A stretch of 64,000 nt of DNA from Salinibacterium sp. SWN167 (GTDB taxonomy: Bacteria; Actinomycetota; Actinomycetes; Actinomycetales; Microbacteriaceae), in contig NZ_JADYWU010000001.1 in assembly GCF_015864665.1 (NCBI RefSeq), positions 1,550,001 through 1,614,000 of the forward strand, in the 5' to 3' direction. Positions 8,770 to 19,244 of this stretch are shown here, piece by piece. Each line of letters starts with the position of its first letter. Positions within the stretch are counted from its first letter, which is position 1. The translations under genes were made by a program, and so were the position numbers. A model generated the notes under the pieces. That model was not told where the DNA came from and did not search any database. It worked only from the letters and a program-made list of their open reading frames with translations.

Positions 8770-8800
8770 TAAGGCCTCCCTCGTCGCGGTGTTTGTCATT
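8754..8800 (+). terminator. leuA attenuator terminator hairpin
   Basis: The perfect 10-bp stem CCGCGACGAG (8754-8763) with CTCGTCGCGG (8780-8789), 16-base loop, is followed by TGTTTGTCATT. The 5' arm lies inside the leader peptide frame, six bases past the Leu codons, as expected for an attenuator. Confidence 0.82.
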
Positions 8801-8840
8801 GGCTGACCAGATCCGTAACGAGTGGCCCACAAGGCTTTGA

Positions 8841-10637
<1,797 letters not shown>

Positions 10638-10648
10638 GTCTGAGCTTT

Positions 10649-10685
10649 ACGAACGCCCTGCAGCTCTGTGCTGTGGGGCGTTCGT
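10649..10685 (+). terminator. Hairpin terminator after leuA
   Basis: The 10-bp perfect stem ACGAACGCCC (10649-10658) with GGGCGTTCGT (10676-10685) lies 12 bases past the leuA stop. It has no proper T tract, so termination may be partial or Rho-assisted. Confidence 0.6.
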
Positions 10686-10776
10686 GCGTTAAGGGCGGCG
10701 GGGCTGCCGGGCTGCTGCGAGGCAGAGTTGCTGAGTGGGGGCTGTCACCGCGGGGGGAGGCGCCCGGTGGCGCTCG

Positions 10777-11439
10777 TTAGCGTGACGGGCGACGGAATTT
10801 GGGCATCCCGCTGATAGTGCGCTGTTCGGGCAGCGTCCAGTTGAAGAGCACTGCGAGAATCCGGACGCCCACGGTGATGCCCACGCAGATTGACGCCGCC
10901 AAGAGCACGGGCACGTCATAGTTGCGCATGATCACAAGACTTGTCGTGCCCGACACTGCGGCAACGGCATAGAGCGACCCCACGTGCATGAGGGAAATGG
11001 GCATCGAGAGCAGCATGTCGCGCAGGATCGAGCCGCCGACGGCCGAGATAACTCCAACGAAGATGGCAGGCACGTCGGGCAGACCCATGGCGAGAGCTTT
11101 CGTGGTGCCGATGGCACCGAACAGCCCAATGGTGAGAGCGTCGAGCAGAGTAATAAGAGGGCCCATTCGCGCGATGAGGCGTTCGAGAAGCATGCCGAAG
11201 AGCGCGGCACCGGTCGCGACCAAGAGATACCAGTTTGTCGTGAGAACGGCGGGGACTTCGGACAGCACGATGTCACGCACCATGCCGCCGCCAAACCCCG
11301 TAGAAATACCGATGATTGCAACGCCGAGGAGATCCAAGCGGCGGTCACGAAACTGGGCTGCAAACATCGCGCCCTGCATCGCGCCAACGCCGACCGCGAG
11401 GAGGCCAGCCCACAGTGGAATCTCAAAAGTCTCGTTCAC
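10777..11439 (-). CDS. TRIC-like cation channel family membrane protein (UPF0126)
   Basis: A 220-residue protein of two repeated three-helix units: GVGAMQGAMFAAQFRDRRLDLLGV and then LDALTIGLFGAIGTTKAL, each followed by a Gly-rich GGxxRD segment (GGGMVRDIVL; GGSILRDMLL). This duplicated glycine-rich fold is that of prokaryotic TRIC trimeric cation channels. Hydrophobic helices cover most of the length. Start taken as GTG 11439 because translation upstream gives an unlikely Arg/Pro/Trp-rich extension; the start is not certain. Monocistronic by context; upstream is a repeat-rich gap. Confidence 0.88.
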   Translation of the reverse strand: MNETFEIPLWAGLLAVGVGAMQGAMFAAQFRDRRLDLLGVAIIGISTGFGGGMVRDIVLSEVPAVLTTNWYLLVATGAALFGMLLERLIARMGPLITLLDALTIGLFGAIGTTKALAMGLPDVPAIFVGVISAVGGSILRDMLLSMPISLMHVGSLYAVAAVSGTTSLVIMRNYDVPVLLAASICVGITVGVRILAVLFNWTLPEQRTISGMPKFRRPSR

Positions 11440-11589
11440 GCACCATTCGTACCACGACCCGGGCGGGCGGCGCTGTTGTGCTCTGGGCAAGCCTGCGATC
11501 GCAGCCGCGGTTCGTGCTTTCCCGCGCCGTGTTGAGCCTTTTTCGATGCGCTGCCAGCGCCGTACCCGTACCCGCGTGCCGCGTGTGTT

Positions 11590-11680
11590 GGAAACTCAGG
11601 AGATCTGCGCCAGTGGGCGTTTAGCCTGCACGAGAATCGGCCTCGGAGATCTGCGCAGCGCAAAGACCTCCTGAATTTCC
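11590..11680. repeat. Inverted-terminus element A (91 bp)
   Basis: Left terminus GGAAACTCAGGAGATC (11590-11605) and right terminus ending CCTCCTGAATTTCC (11667-11680) are near inverse copies, with two differences. The core contains a second GATCTGCGC (11648 on), also present at the left end. Same termini as the elements at 11800, 22973 and 24034, with an unrelated core. Confidence 0.8.
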
Positions 11681-11799
11681 GGGGGGCTACGGTGTGCACT
11701 TCTGAGCGCGCGCACTGTGTGACCCGTCGTGGGGCGATGTGCGCTGCGTTATGTTGCGCCGAGCGGGACTCCGCGGGCGCAATCCCCGTGCTACCTTCT

Positions 11800-11889
11800 G
11801 GAAACTCAGGAGAATTAGCCCCGCCGTCACCTTCGGGGCGGGTAAACGGGTCGTTTTTCGTCCGACGCACGCGATTCTCCTGAGTTTCC
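11800..11889. repeat. Inverted-terminus element B (90 bp)
   Basis: Perfect 16-bp inverted repeat: GGAAACTCAGGAGAAT at 11800-11815 and its complement at 11874-11889. The core holds a CCCCGCC/GGGGCGGG-type hairpin near the left arm. The outer right end TGAGTTTCCGAA is duplicated in tandem (11881-11892 and 11893-11904). Confidence 0.85.
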
Positions 11890-11995
11890 GAATGAGTTTC
11901 CGAAGGTGAGACGCGACGGCGGAGTCGCTCAGCGAAACAGGCCGCGTGCGGGCCGTCGCTCAGCAAACTTGCGACAAGCGGAGGATACTTGTCGG

Positions 11996-12724
11996 GTGCC
12001 TACCTATCGTGATGAAGCCGTTGTGCTGCGCACCCATAAGCTGGGTGAAGCCGACCGCATCGTGACGATGCTCTCGCGTGAGCATGGCAAAATTCGTGCG
12101 GTAGCGAAAGGGGTGCGTCGAACGGCCTCCAAGTTTGGGGCGCGACTGGAACCGTTTATGGTCGCGGACATCCAGTGCTACATCGGGCGCAGCCTCGACA
12201 TCATCCAGCAGGCCGAGTCTCTGGGGTCGTATGGCTCAGAGATTACGGCCGACTATGCGAGCTATACCGCGGCGAGTGTGATGGTCGAGACTGCAGACAA
12301 GGTCACGGATGATGATGGTTCCCTTCAGCAATATCTGTTGCTGGTGGGCGCGTTGCGGTCTCTGTCGCGGCGCGAGCACAACCCAAGTCTGACGCTCGAC
12401 TCCTACCTCTTGCGCAGCCTGTCAATCGCAGGTTGGGCGCCCAGTTTTGTTGATTGTGCGGTGACCGGAGCGCCGGGCCCGCATTCGGTTTTCGTGGCGC
12501 AAATGGGTGGTGTGGTTGCCGATGAGGTTGCCCCGCCCGGTTCACCTCGACTCAGCCCGGATACGCTTGAATTGCTCGGCGCTTTGTTGGCAGGCCAGTG
12601 GGATGTCGCAGAAGCATCCGAGGAACGGTCTCGTTCCCAGGCCAGTGGCGTCGTTGCCGCCTATACCCAGTTTCATTTGGAACGCAGTCTTCGTTCCATT
12701 CAGCATGTGGATCGGAGCGCATGA
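11996..12724 (+). CDS. recO: DNA repair protein RecO
   Basis: A 242-residue RecO, which helps load RecA on SSB-coated DNA in RecFOR recombination. The N-terminal OB fold starts [24 protein letters not shown]; the rest is the helical domain with [14 protein letters not shown]. The zinc-site region that usually has CxxC...CxxC reads [13 protein letters not shown] and then GGVVADEV, so all but one Cys are lost. Start is GTG 11996, with GGAGG at 11980-11984; GATACT (11984-11989) six bases before the GTG allows a leaderless message instead. The stop overlaps uppS by four bases. Confidence 0.94.
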   Translation: MPTYRDEAVVLRTHKLGEADRIVTMLSREHGKIRAVAKGVRRTASKFGARLEPFMVADIQCYIGRSLDIIQQAESLGSYGSEITADYASYTAASVMVETADKVTDDDGSLQQYLLLVGALRSLSRREHNPSLTLDSYLLRSLSIAGWAPSFVDCAVTGAPGPHSVFVAQMGGVVADEVAPPGSPRLSPDTLELLGALLAGQWDVAEASEERSRSQASGVVAAYTQFHLERSLRSIQHVDRSA

Positions 12725-13533
12725 GCCGCGTAGCAAAAACTCACAAAGATGCCGTCGAGTTTCGTCCGCTGGACTGGACGGGCATCCAGCCTCCGGCGAT
12801 GCCGAAGGGTTCTGTTCCCGAGCACATTGCCATCGTCATGGACGGCAACGGTCGTTGGGCGAACGCTCGAGGTTTGACGCGCGTGGAGGGCCACAAAGCG
12901 GGCGAGGCGAGCCTGCTCGATGTGGTGGCTGGCGCCATCCAGATCGGGGTGAAGCATGTCAGCGTGTATGCCTTCTCGACGGAGAACTGGAGTCGTTCGC
13001 CCGAAGAGGTTCGTTTTCTCATGGGCTTCAACCGCGACGTGCTGCACCGTCGCCGCGATCAGCTCAATGAGTGGGGCGTGCGCGTTCGCTGGGCCGGCCG
13101 TCGGCCTCGACTCTGGACGTCGGTCATCAAAGAGTTGCAGTTCGCCGAGAAACTCACCGAGAAGAACAGCACGCTCACGCTCACGATGTGCGTCAACTAT
13201 GGCGGACGCAATGAGATTGCGGATGCCGTGCGCTCGATTGCGGATGATGTGGCGGCAGGAAAACTGAAGCCGTCTGCGGTCTCAGAGAAGCTCATCCAGA
13301 AGCGGCTCTACCAACCACAATTGCCCGATGTTGACCTGTTTGTGCGGTCCTCGGGGGAACAGCGGATGAGTAACTTCATGCCCTGGCAGAGTGCCTATGC
13401 AGAGATGGTGTTTTTGGACACGCTGTGGCCTGATTTCACCCGCGAAGACCTGTGGCGGGCGATCGAGATTTACGCCGGCCGCTCGCGCCGGTTCGGTGGC
13501 GCCGTCGATGCTCCAACGGACGACTCTCAATAG
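12721..13533 (+). CDS. uppS: Isoprenyl (undecaprenyl) diphosphate synthase
   Basis: A 270-residue cis-prenyltransferase that extends allylic diphosphates with isopentenyl diphosphate to make the lipid carrier for cell-wall synthesis. Motifs: [17 protein letters not shown] (catalytic Asp and substrate-binding Arg), [21 protein letters not shown], and the C-terminal [19 protein letters not shown]. Start ATG 12721 overlaps the recO stop (ATGA); the recO-uppS pairing is usual in actinobacteria. Confidence 0.96.
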   Translation: MSRVAKTHKDAVEFRPLDWTGIQPPAMPKGSVPEHIAIVMDGNGRWANARGLTRVEGHKAGEASLLDVVAGAIQIGVKHVSVYAFSTENWSRSPEEVRFLMGFNRDVLHRRRDQLNEWGVRVRWAGRRPRLWTSVIKELQFAEKLTEKNSTLTLTMCVNYGGRNEIADAVRSIADDVAAGKLKPSAVSEKLIQKRLYQPQLPDVDLFVRSSGEQRMSNFMPWQSAYAEMVFLDTLWPDFTREDLWRAIEIYAGRSRRFGGAVDAPTDDSQ

Positions 13534-13571
13534 ACCGCACGCTTTCTCTCGTCGTTCGAGGCTGATCGCAC

Positions 13572-13624
13572 CCAAAACTGAGGGTAGTACCTCTTTTGGT
13601 CGGGATGACTTTAAGGTGTATTCT
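13572..13624 (+). promoter_or_regulatory. nrtR-nad operon promoter with palindromic candidate operator
   Basis: TTGGTC (13596-13601), 17 bases, then TATTCT (13619-13624) form a plausible sigma-A promoter. An imperfect palindrome, CCAAAACTGAGG-GTAGTA-CCTCTTTTGG (13572-13599), overlaps the -35. A palindrome before an nrtR-led NAD operon is the expected position of the NrtR operator. I cannot match it to a known consensus. Confidence 0.55.
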
Positions 13625-13663
13625 GTGTTCAGGTCAGCATGACTCTTACCGAAGGGAGTGGCG

Positions 13664-14380
13664 ATGCAACAGAGTGGGCAAGCAATTTCGCTCGCGGTAT
13701 CCACCGTGATTTTTGCCCTGCGCCCGCTTCCGGAGTCGGGGGAGAGCGCGCTCTGGATTCCGCTCGTGCGTCGCACCCGCGAACCGTATGACGGTCAGTG
13801 GGCGTTGCCCGGTGGCTGGGTTGACAACCACGAGAGCCTCGAAGACGCGGCAGCCCGCAATCTGCTTGAGACGACCGCGCTCGAACCGGCCTACCTTGAA
13901 CAGCTCTACGCCTTTGGTGAAGTTGAGCGTTCAATTGGTCCTCGCGCGGTGTCGATTGTCTATTGGGCTCTCGTGCGTCAAGAAGAGGCAGATCGAGCCA
14001 CTGAGGGTGAGAATGTGCGCTGGTTCCCGGCAGATGACCTGCCCGAGTTGGCCTTTGACCACAATGTCATCGTCGACTACGCGCTCTGGCGACTGCGCAC
14101 CAAGATGGAGTACTCGCGCATCGCCCGGGCATTCCTGGGCGAGACTTTTACCCTGAGCGAGCTGCGCATTGTGCACGAGGCTGTGTTGCAGAAGCAGCTC
14201 GATCCCGCCAATTTCCGTCGACAGATTGAGAACTCAGGTTCACTGGTTCCCACTGATCACGTGGTCTCGGGAGGGCGTCACCGGCCTCCGAGGTTGTACC
14301 GCTATGACGAGGGCGTTGAGCTCGTCGACAATGGCCCGCTCGGCCGCCTAAAGACAGGGAGCACTCGTGTCATCCATTGA
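13664..14380 (+). CDS. nrtR: NrtR-family transcriptional regulator of NAD synthesis
   Basis: A 238-residue protein with an N-terminal Nudix fold (about 1-140) and a C-terminal winged helix (about 150-235) showing FTLSELRIVHEAVL, NFRRQIENSG and RPPRLYRYD, as in NrtR. The Nudix box keeps GX5E but reads RNLLETTAL in place of REUXEEXGU, so two catalytic glutamates are gone, fitting a sensor rather than a hydrolase. NrtR binds ADP-ribose-type NAD derivatives and represses NAD genes. ATG 13664 has AGGGAG five bases upstream; GTG 13658 is the alternative. nadA overlaps its 3' end, so it regulates its own operon. Confidence 0.88.
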   Translation: MQQSGQAISLAVSTVIFALRPLPESGESALWIPLVRRTREPYDGQWALPGGWVDNHESLEDAAARNLLETTALEPAYLEQLYAFGEVERSIGPRAVSIVYWALVRQEEADRATEGENVRWFPADDLPELAFDHNVIVDYALWRLRTKMEYSRIARAFLGETFTLSELRIVHEAVLQKQLDPANFRRQIENSGSLVPTDHVVSGGRHRPPRLYRYDEGVELVDNGPLGRLKTGSTRVIH

Positions 14381-15656
14381 TTCGACTATTCAGCGCATCA
14401 CCACAACGGGCGACGGGGAAACCTGTGCGCCTGAGCTAGCCGATGGTCCGTGGACCTTCGATCTGGGCGTTCCGAGCTATGGGCCAGGGGCTTCGATGGG
14501 CGACGTCATCCCGACGGGCGCGCCGCGTCAGGGTCAGCTTCCTGTTGAGTACCAGAAGGCCTCCAACGAAGACCTCCACGCTCGCATTGTTGCCGCTAAA
14601 GCGACCCTCGGCGACCGTGCGGTTATCTTGGGCCACTTCTATCAGCGCGATGAGGTTGTGGAGCACGCTGACTTCCTGGGCGATTCTTTCCAACTCGCCA
14701 ACGCCGCCCAGACGGTGCCGAATGCCGAAGCGATTATCTTCTGCGGCGTGCACTTCATGGCCGAGACCGCTGACATCCTGGCTCGCTCCGATCAAGCCGT
14801 GATCCTGCCAAACCTTGCCGCTGGCTGCTCGATGGCCGACATGGCCGACATCGACTCGGTAGAAGAGTGCTGGGAACAGCTCACCGAGATCTACGGAACC
14901 GAGCCGGATGCTGATGGCCGCGTGCCGATCATCCCCGTGACCTACATGAACTCTTCGGCAGCGCTCAAGGGCTTCTGCGGTCGCAACGGCGGCATCGTCT
15001 GCACGAGCTCGAACGCGACGACAGTGCTGGAGTGGGCCTATGAGCGCGGCCAGCGCGTGCTGTTCTTTCCCGACCAGCACCTTGGCCGCAACACGGCAAA
15101 GAAAATGGGCATTTCGACCGATCTCATGCCGATGTGGAACCCGAACAAGCCCCTCGGCGGCAACGACGCTGAGACCCTCAACGAGGCAAAGGTTGTACTG
15201 TGGCACGGCTTCTGCAGCGTGCACAAGCGCTTCAACGTCGGCCAAATCGAGAAGGCTCGCGCTGAGCACCCCGGTGTTCGCGTGATCGTGCACCCCGAGT
15301 GCCCAATGCCCGTCGTGGATGCCGCGGATGAGGCGGGCTCGACCGACTACATTCAGAAGGCTGTTGCCGCCGCGACCGAGCCGACGACGTTCGCGATCGG
15401 CACCGAGATCAACATGGTCAACCGTCTCGCTGCCGAATATCCGCAGCACACGATCTTCTGTCTCGACCCCGTGGTGTGCCCCTGTTCGACGATGTACCGC
15501 ATCCACCCCGGCTATTTGGCGTGGGTGCTCGAAGCGCTCGTCCGCGGCGAGGTGCTCAACCAGATCACTGTCTCCGACGATGTGGCAGAACCCGCGAGGA
15601 TCGCTCTCGAGCGCATGCTCGCCGCGAAGCCTCCGGTAGCGACGAAAGAAGCGTAA
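14367..15656 (+). CDS. nadA: Quinolinate synthase NadA
   Basis: A 429-residue iron-sulfur enzyme that condenses iminoaspartate with dihydroxyacetone phosphate to quinolinate. Seen: GHFYQRDEVVEHADFLGDS, FCGVHFMAETADIL, YMNSSAALKGFCGRNGGIVC, WHGFCSVHKRF, VHPECPMP and the C-terminal DPVVCPCSTMY. The 4Fe-4S cysteine ligands are among the conserved Cys. Start GTG 14367, with a GGGA-type site at 14355-14360, overlaps nrtR by 14 bases. The long N-terminal extension (about 45 residues) is usual for actinobacterial NadA. Confidence 0.97.
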   Translation: MSSIDSTIQRITTTGDGETCAPELADGPWTFDLGVPSYGPGASMGDVIPTGAPRQGQLPVEYQKASNEDLHARIVAAKATLGDRAVILGHFYQRDEVVEHADFLGDSFQLANAAQTVPNAEAIIFCGVHFMAETADILARSDQAVILPNLAAGCSMADMADIDSVEECWEQLTEIYGTEPDADGRVPIIPVTYMNSSAALKGFCGRNGGIVCTSSNATTVLEWAYERGQRVLFFPDQHLGRNTAKKMGISTDLMPMWNPNKPLGGNDAETLNEAKVVLWHGFCSVHKRFNVGQIEKARAEHPGVRVIVHPECPMPVVDAADEAGSTDYIQKAVAAATEPTTFAIGTEINMVNRLAAEYPQHTIFCLDPVVCPCSTMYRIHPGYLAWVLEALVRGEVLNQITVSDDVAEPARIALERMLAAKPPVATKEA

Positions 15657-15658
15657 TC

Positions 15659-17224
15659 ATGGCACGGGTCATTGTTGTCGGCACGGGAATTGCCGGTCTT
15701 ATCACCGCCTACCGCGCGAGCGCGCACCACGATGTGGTTCTCGTGACGAAGGCGGAGATGGCGGAGAGCAATACGAAGTACGCTCAGGGTGGCGTGGCTG
15801 CCGTGCTGTTCCCCGATGACTCGGTCGCGAGCCATGTTTCCGACACGATGATTGCCGGTGCTGGCCTGTGCGAACGGGATGCCGTAGAGGTGCTCTGCAG
15901 CGAAGGTCCGTTGCGAGTACAAGAACTCATCTCTCTCGGGGTCGAGTTCGATCGGGTCGCCAATGGTGAGCTCGCTCGGGGACACGAAGCGGCGCACTCG
16001 TCGCGGCGCGTCATCCATGCCGGTGGAGACGCTACGGGGCTCGCGATCGAAGTGGCGCTCCTGCGGGCAGTCAAGGCGTTGGCGGTAGAGACCTACGCGT
16101 ATACCTTCATGCGCGATTTGGTGACGGAGACGGATGACGACGGTACGCCTCGCGTCACCGGGATCGATGTGATTGCTCCCGACGGCAACTCGCGCGTGAT
16201 CGACGGCGACATCGTCATTCTCGCGAGCGGTGGTGCCGGTCAGCTCTACAAGCACACCACCAACCCCTTTGTCACGACGGGGGATGGGGTGGCTGCGGCC
16301 TACCGTGCCGGTGCCGCCCTTGCCGATGTCGAATTTTTCCAGTTCCACCCCACGTCGCTCGCGGTGCCCGGCAACCCGCTGGTGTCAGAAGCTGTTCGCG
16401 GTGAAGGCGCCACGCTGCTCGATGAGCACGGCAAGCGCTTCATGTTCGACGTGCATCCCGATGGCGAGCTCGCCCCGCGCGATGTCGTTGCCCGCGGTAT
16501 CGCTCGCGCCATGGAAAAGCAGGGCGGCCGGCCCATCATGCTCGATGCCACGGGCCTCGGTTCCGAGTTTCTCGCGAAGCGATTCCCCGGTATCACCGAG
16601 GTGTGCGAAGAGCACGGCTTCGACTGGGGCACTGAGCCGATTCCAGTGACGCCGGCGGCCCACTATTGGATGGGCGGCATCCGCACCGACATCGATGGCC
16701 GCACGAGCGTGCGTGGTCTCTATGCTGTGGGAGAAGCATCCTGCACCGGTGTGCATGGTGCTAACCGCCTGGCCTCCAACTCCCTGCTCGAGTCGCTCGT
16801 CTTCGCCTGGCGCGCTGCTGATGCTCTCAACGAGCCCCAGCGGGCCATCGAGGTTGACGCGCTCGAGCCGCAGTTCGAGATCACGGGTAAAGACGCCTTC
16901 ACTCGCGATCAACTGCGCGAACTCATGTGGAGCCATGTCGGTCTTGAGCGTGACGCGACGCGCCTCGGCGAAGCCGCCGCAATTCTGGCCAGCTGGCACT
17001 CCGAGTCGAACACTGTCGAGGGCGCCGAGAACGCCAATCTTCTCGACCTTGCCCGTCTCGTGGTTGTTGCGGCCCTGCGCCGCGAAGAGTCTCGCGGTGC
17101 CCACGAACGCACCGACTTCCCCGAAACACGCGAAGAGCTTGCCTTCTCCACCAGGTGGGCCGCCGTGAACGTGGCCGGGGATTTCATCCCCGCCGAAGAT
17201 CAAGCAGAGACGGTCAAGCGATGA
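15659..17224 (+). CDS. nadB: L-aspartate oxidase NadB
   Basis: A 521-residue flavoprotein that oxidises L-aspartate to iminoaspartate for NadA. The FAD-binding GxGxxG stretch is VVGTGIAGLITAYRAS at the N terminus. Further motifs are NTKYAQGGVAAV, GHEAAHSSRRVIHAGGDATG, FFQFHPTSL, YWMGGIRTD and ANRLASNSLLE near residue 375. The C-terminal helical domain follows. Start ATG 15659 lies two bases after the nadA stop; GAAAGAAG is upstream. The stop overlaps nadC (ATGA). Confidence 0.97.
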   Translation: MARVIVVGTGIAGLITAYRASAHHDVVLVTKAEMAESNTKYAQGGVAAVLFPDDSVASHVSDTMIAGAGLCERDAVEVLCSEGPLRVQELISLGVEFDRVANGELARGHEAAHSSRRVIHAGGDATGLAIEVALLRAVKALAVETYAYTFMRDLVTETDDDGTPRVTGIDVIAPDGNSRVIDGDIVILASGGAGQLYKHTTNPFVTTGDGVAAAYRAGAALADVEFFQFHPTSLAVPGNPLVSEAVRGEGATLLDEHGKRFMFDVHPDGELAPRDVVARGIARAMEKQGGRPIMLDATGLGSEFLAKRFPGITEVCEEHGFDWGTEPIPVTPAAHYWMGGIRTDIDGRTSVRGLYAVGEASCTGVHGANRLASNSLLESLVFAWRAADALNEPQRAIEVDALEPQFEITGKDAFTRDQLRELMWSHVGLERDATRLGEAAAILASWHSESNTVEGAENANLLDLARLVVVAALRREESRGAHERTDFPETREELAFSTRWAAVNVAGDFIPAEDQAETVKR

Positions 17225-18081
17225 ATCAGCAACTCGTTGACAATGTCATCCTGATGGCGCTTGCCGAAGATGCACCGTGGGGTGACGTGACGAGCGACGC
17301 CTTTGTGCCCGACGACGCTGCGGCGACCGCTGTTCTCAACGCACGCGAGCCGGGGGTCGCGAGTGGGCTTGATGTCTTTGCCCGCACGTTCCAGTTGGTG
17401 GATGCTCAGGCCGAGGTCACGCTCCACACCCGTGACGGTGACACCTTCACCGCTGGCCAGCAACTGGCTACCGTCTCCGGCAATGCCCGTGGCGTGCTGC
17501 GGGCGGAGCGCATCGCTCTCAACCTCAGCCAGCGGATGTCAGGCATCGCTACCCAGACGGCGGCCTACGTCGCCGAGGTGGCGGGCACGCACGCCCGCAT
17601 CGTTGACACTCGCAAGACGACTCCGGGGCTACGTGCGCTTGAGCGTCACTCTGTGCGCAGCGGCGGTGGCTATAACCACCGCTTTAGTCTCTCGGATGCC
17701 GTGATGGCGAAAGACAACCACCTCGCCGTGCTCGCGGCGTCCGGTATCGATCTCGGTGAAGCGATTCGTCGTGCCCGCGAACGTATTGGCCACACCACCC
17801 ATCTTGAGGTGGAGGTCGATCGCCTCGACCAGGTTGAGACTGTAGTGGCCGCGGGCGTAGACACGATCATGCTCGATAACTTTTCGCTCGATGACCTGCG
17901 TGCCGGTGTTGCGCTGGTTGCTGGCCGGGCAATCGTCGAAGCCAGTGGAGGAGTGAACCTCGACACGGTTGCCGCTATTGCGGCCACCGGAGTCGATGTC
18001 ATCTCCGTAGGGGCACTCACCCACAGTGTGCGTTCGCTTGACCTCGGTCTCGATATTGCGGTGAGCGCAGCAGCGCGATGA
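17221..18081 (+). CDS. nadC: Nicotinate-nucleotide pyrophosphorylase (carboxylating) NadC
   Basis: A 286-residue quinolinate phosphoribosyltransferase, giving nicotinate mononucleotide and CO2 from quinolinate and PRPP. Motifs: EDAPWGDVTSDA at the N terminus, NLSQRMSGIAT, DTRKTTPGLRALERHSVRSGGGYNHR with active-site Arg/Lys, DNHL, and EASGGVNLDTV near the C terminus. Start ATG 17221 overlaps nadB; stop overlaps the cysteine desulfurase. Third biosynthetic step of the operon. Confidence 0.97.
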   Translation: MNQQLVDNVILMALAEDAPWGDVTSDAFVPDDAAATAVLNAREPGVASGLDVFARTFQLVDAQAEVTLHTRDGDTFTAGQQLATVSGNARGVLRAERIALNLSQRMSGIATQTAAYVAEVAGTHARIVDTRKTTPGLRALERHSVRSGGGYNHRFSLSDAVMAKDNHLAVLAASGIDLGEAIRRARERIGHTTHLEVEVDRLDQVETVVAAGVDTIMLDNFSLDDLRAGVALVAGRAIVEASGGVNLDTVAAIAATGVDVISVGALTHSVRSLDLGLDIAVSAAAR

Positions 18082-19244
18082 TCTTTCTCGATTCAGCAGC
18101 AACCACGCCGGTGCGCCGAGAGGTGCTCGAAGCGATGTGGCCGCTGCTGACGGGAGACTTCGGCAACCCTTCTAGCCATCATGAGCTGGGGGAGTCCGCC
18201 AAGCGTGCCCTGGATGGTGCGCGCACGAGCGTTGCCGCGTCGATCGGGTGTCGGGCATCCGATGTTATCTTCACGTCGGGTGGCACAGAATCAGACAACC
18301 TCGCGATCAAAGGGCTCGCACTCGCTGACCCTCGCGGCCGCCACATCGTCACGAGTGCGGTTGAGCACGAGGCCGTCTTGGAGACCGTTGACTACCTGAA
18401 GCGCATCCACGGCTTCGAAGTGACGGTACTGCCGGTCGATAGCCACGGCCTAGTCGACCTTGACGAGGTGCGTCAGGCTCTTCGCCCCGACACCACCCTC
18501 TGCACGATCATGTACGCCAACAACGAGGTGGGCGTCGTGCAGCCCATTGCGGCAATCGCTGAACTCTGCCGCGTTCACGGAATACCCCTGCATACGGATG
18601 CCGTACAAGCAGCCGGCTGGCTTCCCCTCGACCCTGCAGTGTTGGGCGTCGATGCCCTTAGCCTGTCTGGACACAAGCTCGGAGCCCCGAAAGGCATCGG
18701 AGTACTCATCGTCAAAGGACGCCGAAGCCTCGAACCTGTGCTGCACGGGGGAGGTCAAGAACGCGGCAAGCGCTCCGGTACGGAGAATGTTGCCGGGGCT
18801 GTCGGTTTTGCACACGCTCTGGCGCTCGCCGAGAGCGACCGTGTCGAACGGGCAGAACGCATCGCTGCCTTGCGCACTGACTTCGTGGCCGACGTGCAGG
18901 CTCGAGTGCCGGGGGTGATCCTTACGGGGCCGGAGCTCGGCGAGACGACCGCTACTGCATCCGTTCGCCTTCCCAACAACGCGTCATTCTGTTTCCCCGG
19001 TACCAGCGGCGAATCACTCCTGCTTGAACTCGGCCGTGCCGGCATCATCTGCTCGGCGGGCTCTGCCTGCGCTGTGGGGAGTGATGACGCTTCTCACGTG
19101 CTGCTCGCCATGGGCGTTGATGAAGCCATCGCCCAGACCGCCGTTCGCTTCAGCCTCAACGGCGAAACCACGGCCGAAGAACTCGCCACGGTCGCCGCGG
19201 AGATCGAAACCGCCTACCGCGCGGTGCGCTCACTCTCGGGGTAG
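18078..19244 (+). CDS. Cysteine desulfurase (NifS/IscS-like)
   Basis: A 388-residue PLP enzyme. The PLP lysine is K200 in SGHKLGAPKG; the catalytic cysteine loop is CSAGSACAVGS, with Cys at 325 and 331, the second matching the usual active-site Cys. N-terminal DSAATTPV is typical. It liberates sulfur from cysteine. Placed directly after nadC with a four-base overlap, it is most likely dedicated to the 4Fe-4S cluster of NadA, as nifS-like genes in nad operons of other Gram-positives are. No scaffold gene is adjacent. Its last 31 bases overlap the convergent LysR gene. Confidence 0.93.
   Translation: MIFLDSAATTPVRREVLEAMWPLLTGDFGNPSSHHELGESAKRALDGARTSVAASIGCRASDVIFTSGGTESDNLAIKGLALADPRGRHIVTSAVEHEAVLETVDYLKRIHGFEVTVLPVDSHGLVDLDEVRQALRPDTTLCTIMYANNEVGVVQPIAAIAELCRVHGIPLHTDAVQAAGWLPLDPAVLGVDALSLSGHKLGAPKGIGVLIVKGRRSLEPVLHGGGQERGKRSGTENVAGAVGFAHALALAESDRVERAERIAALRTDFVADVQARVPGVILTGPELGETTATASVRLPNNASFCFPGTSGESLLLELGRAGIICSAGSACAVGSDDASHVLLAMGVDEAIAQTAVRFSLNGETTAEELATVAAEIETAYRAVRSLSG

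Larger units (their letters stand above)
11440..11995. other. 556-base gap with two inverted-terminal-repeat elements
   Basis: No convincing gene lies between the TRIC-like gene and recO. The gap contains two short palindrome-bounded elements (11590-11680 and 11800-11889), a 12-bp tandem duplication at 11881-11904, and a GC-rich hairpin inside the second element. A possible reading frame on each strand has skewed composition and no family resemblance. Confidence 0.7.

Noticed and set aside
14436-15506. Minus-strand frame opposite nadA, His/Gly-rich
   Set aside because: Shadow frame; the same bases encode well-conserved NadA motifs.
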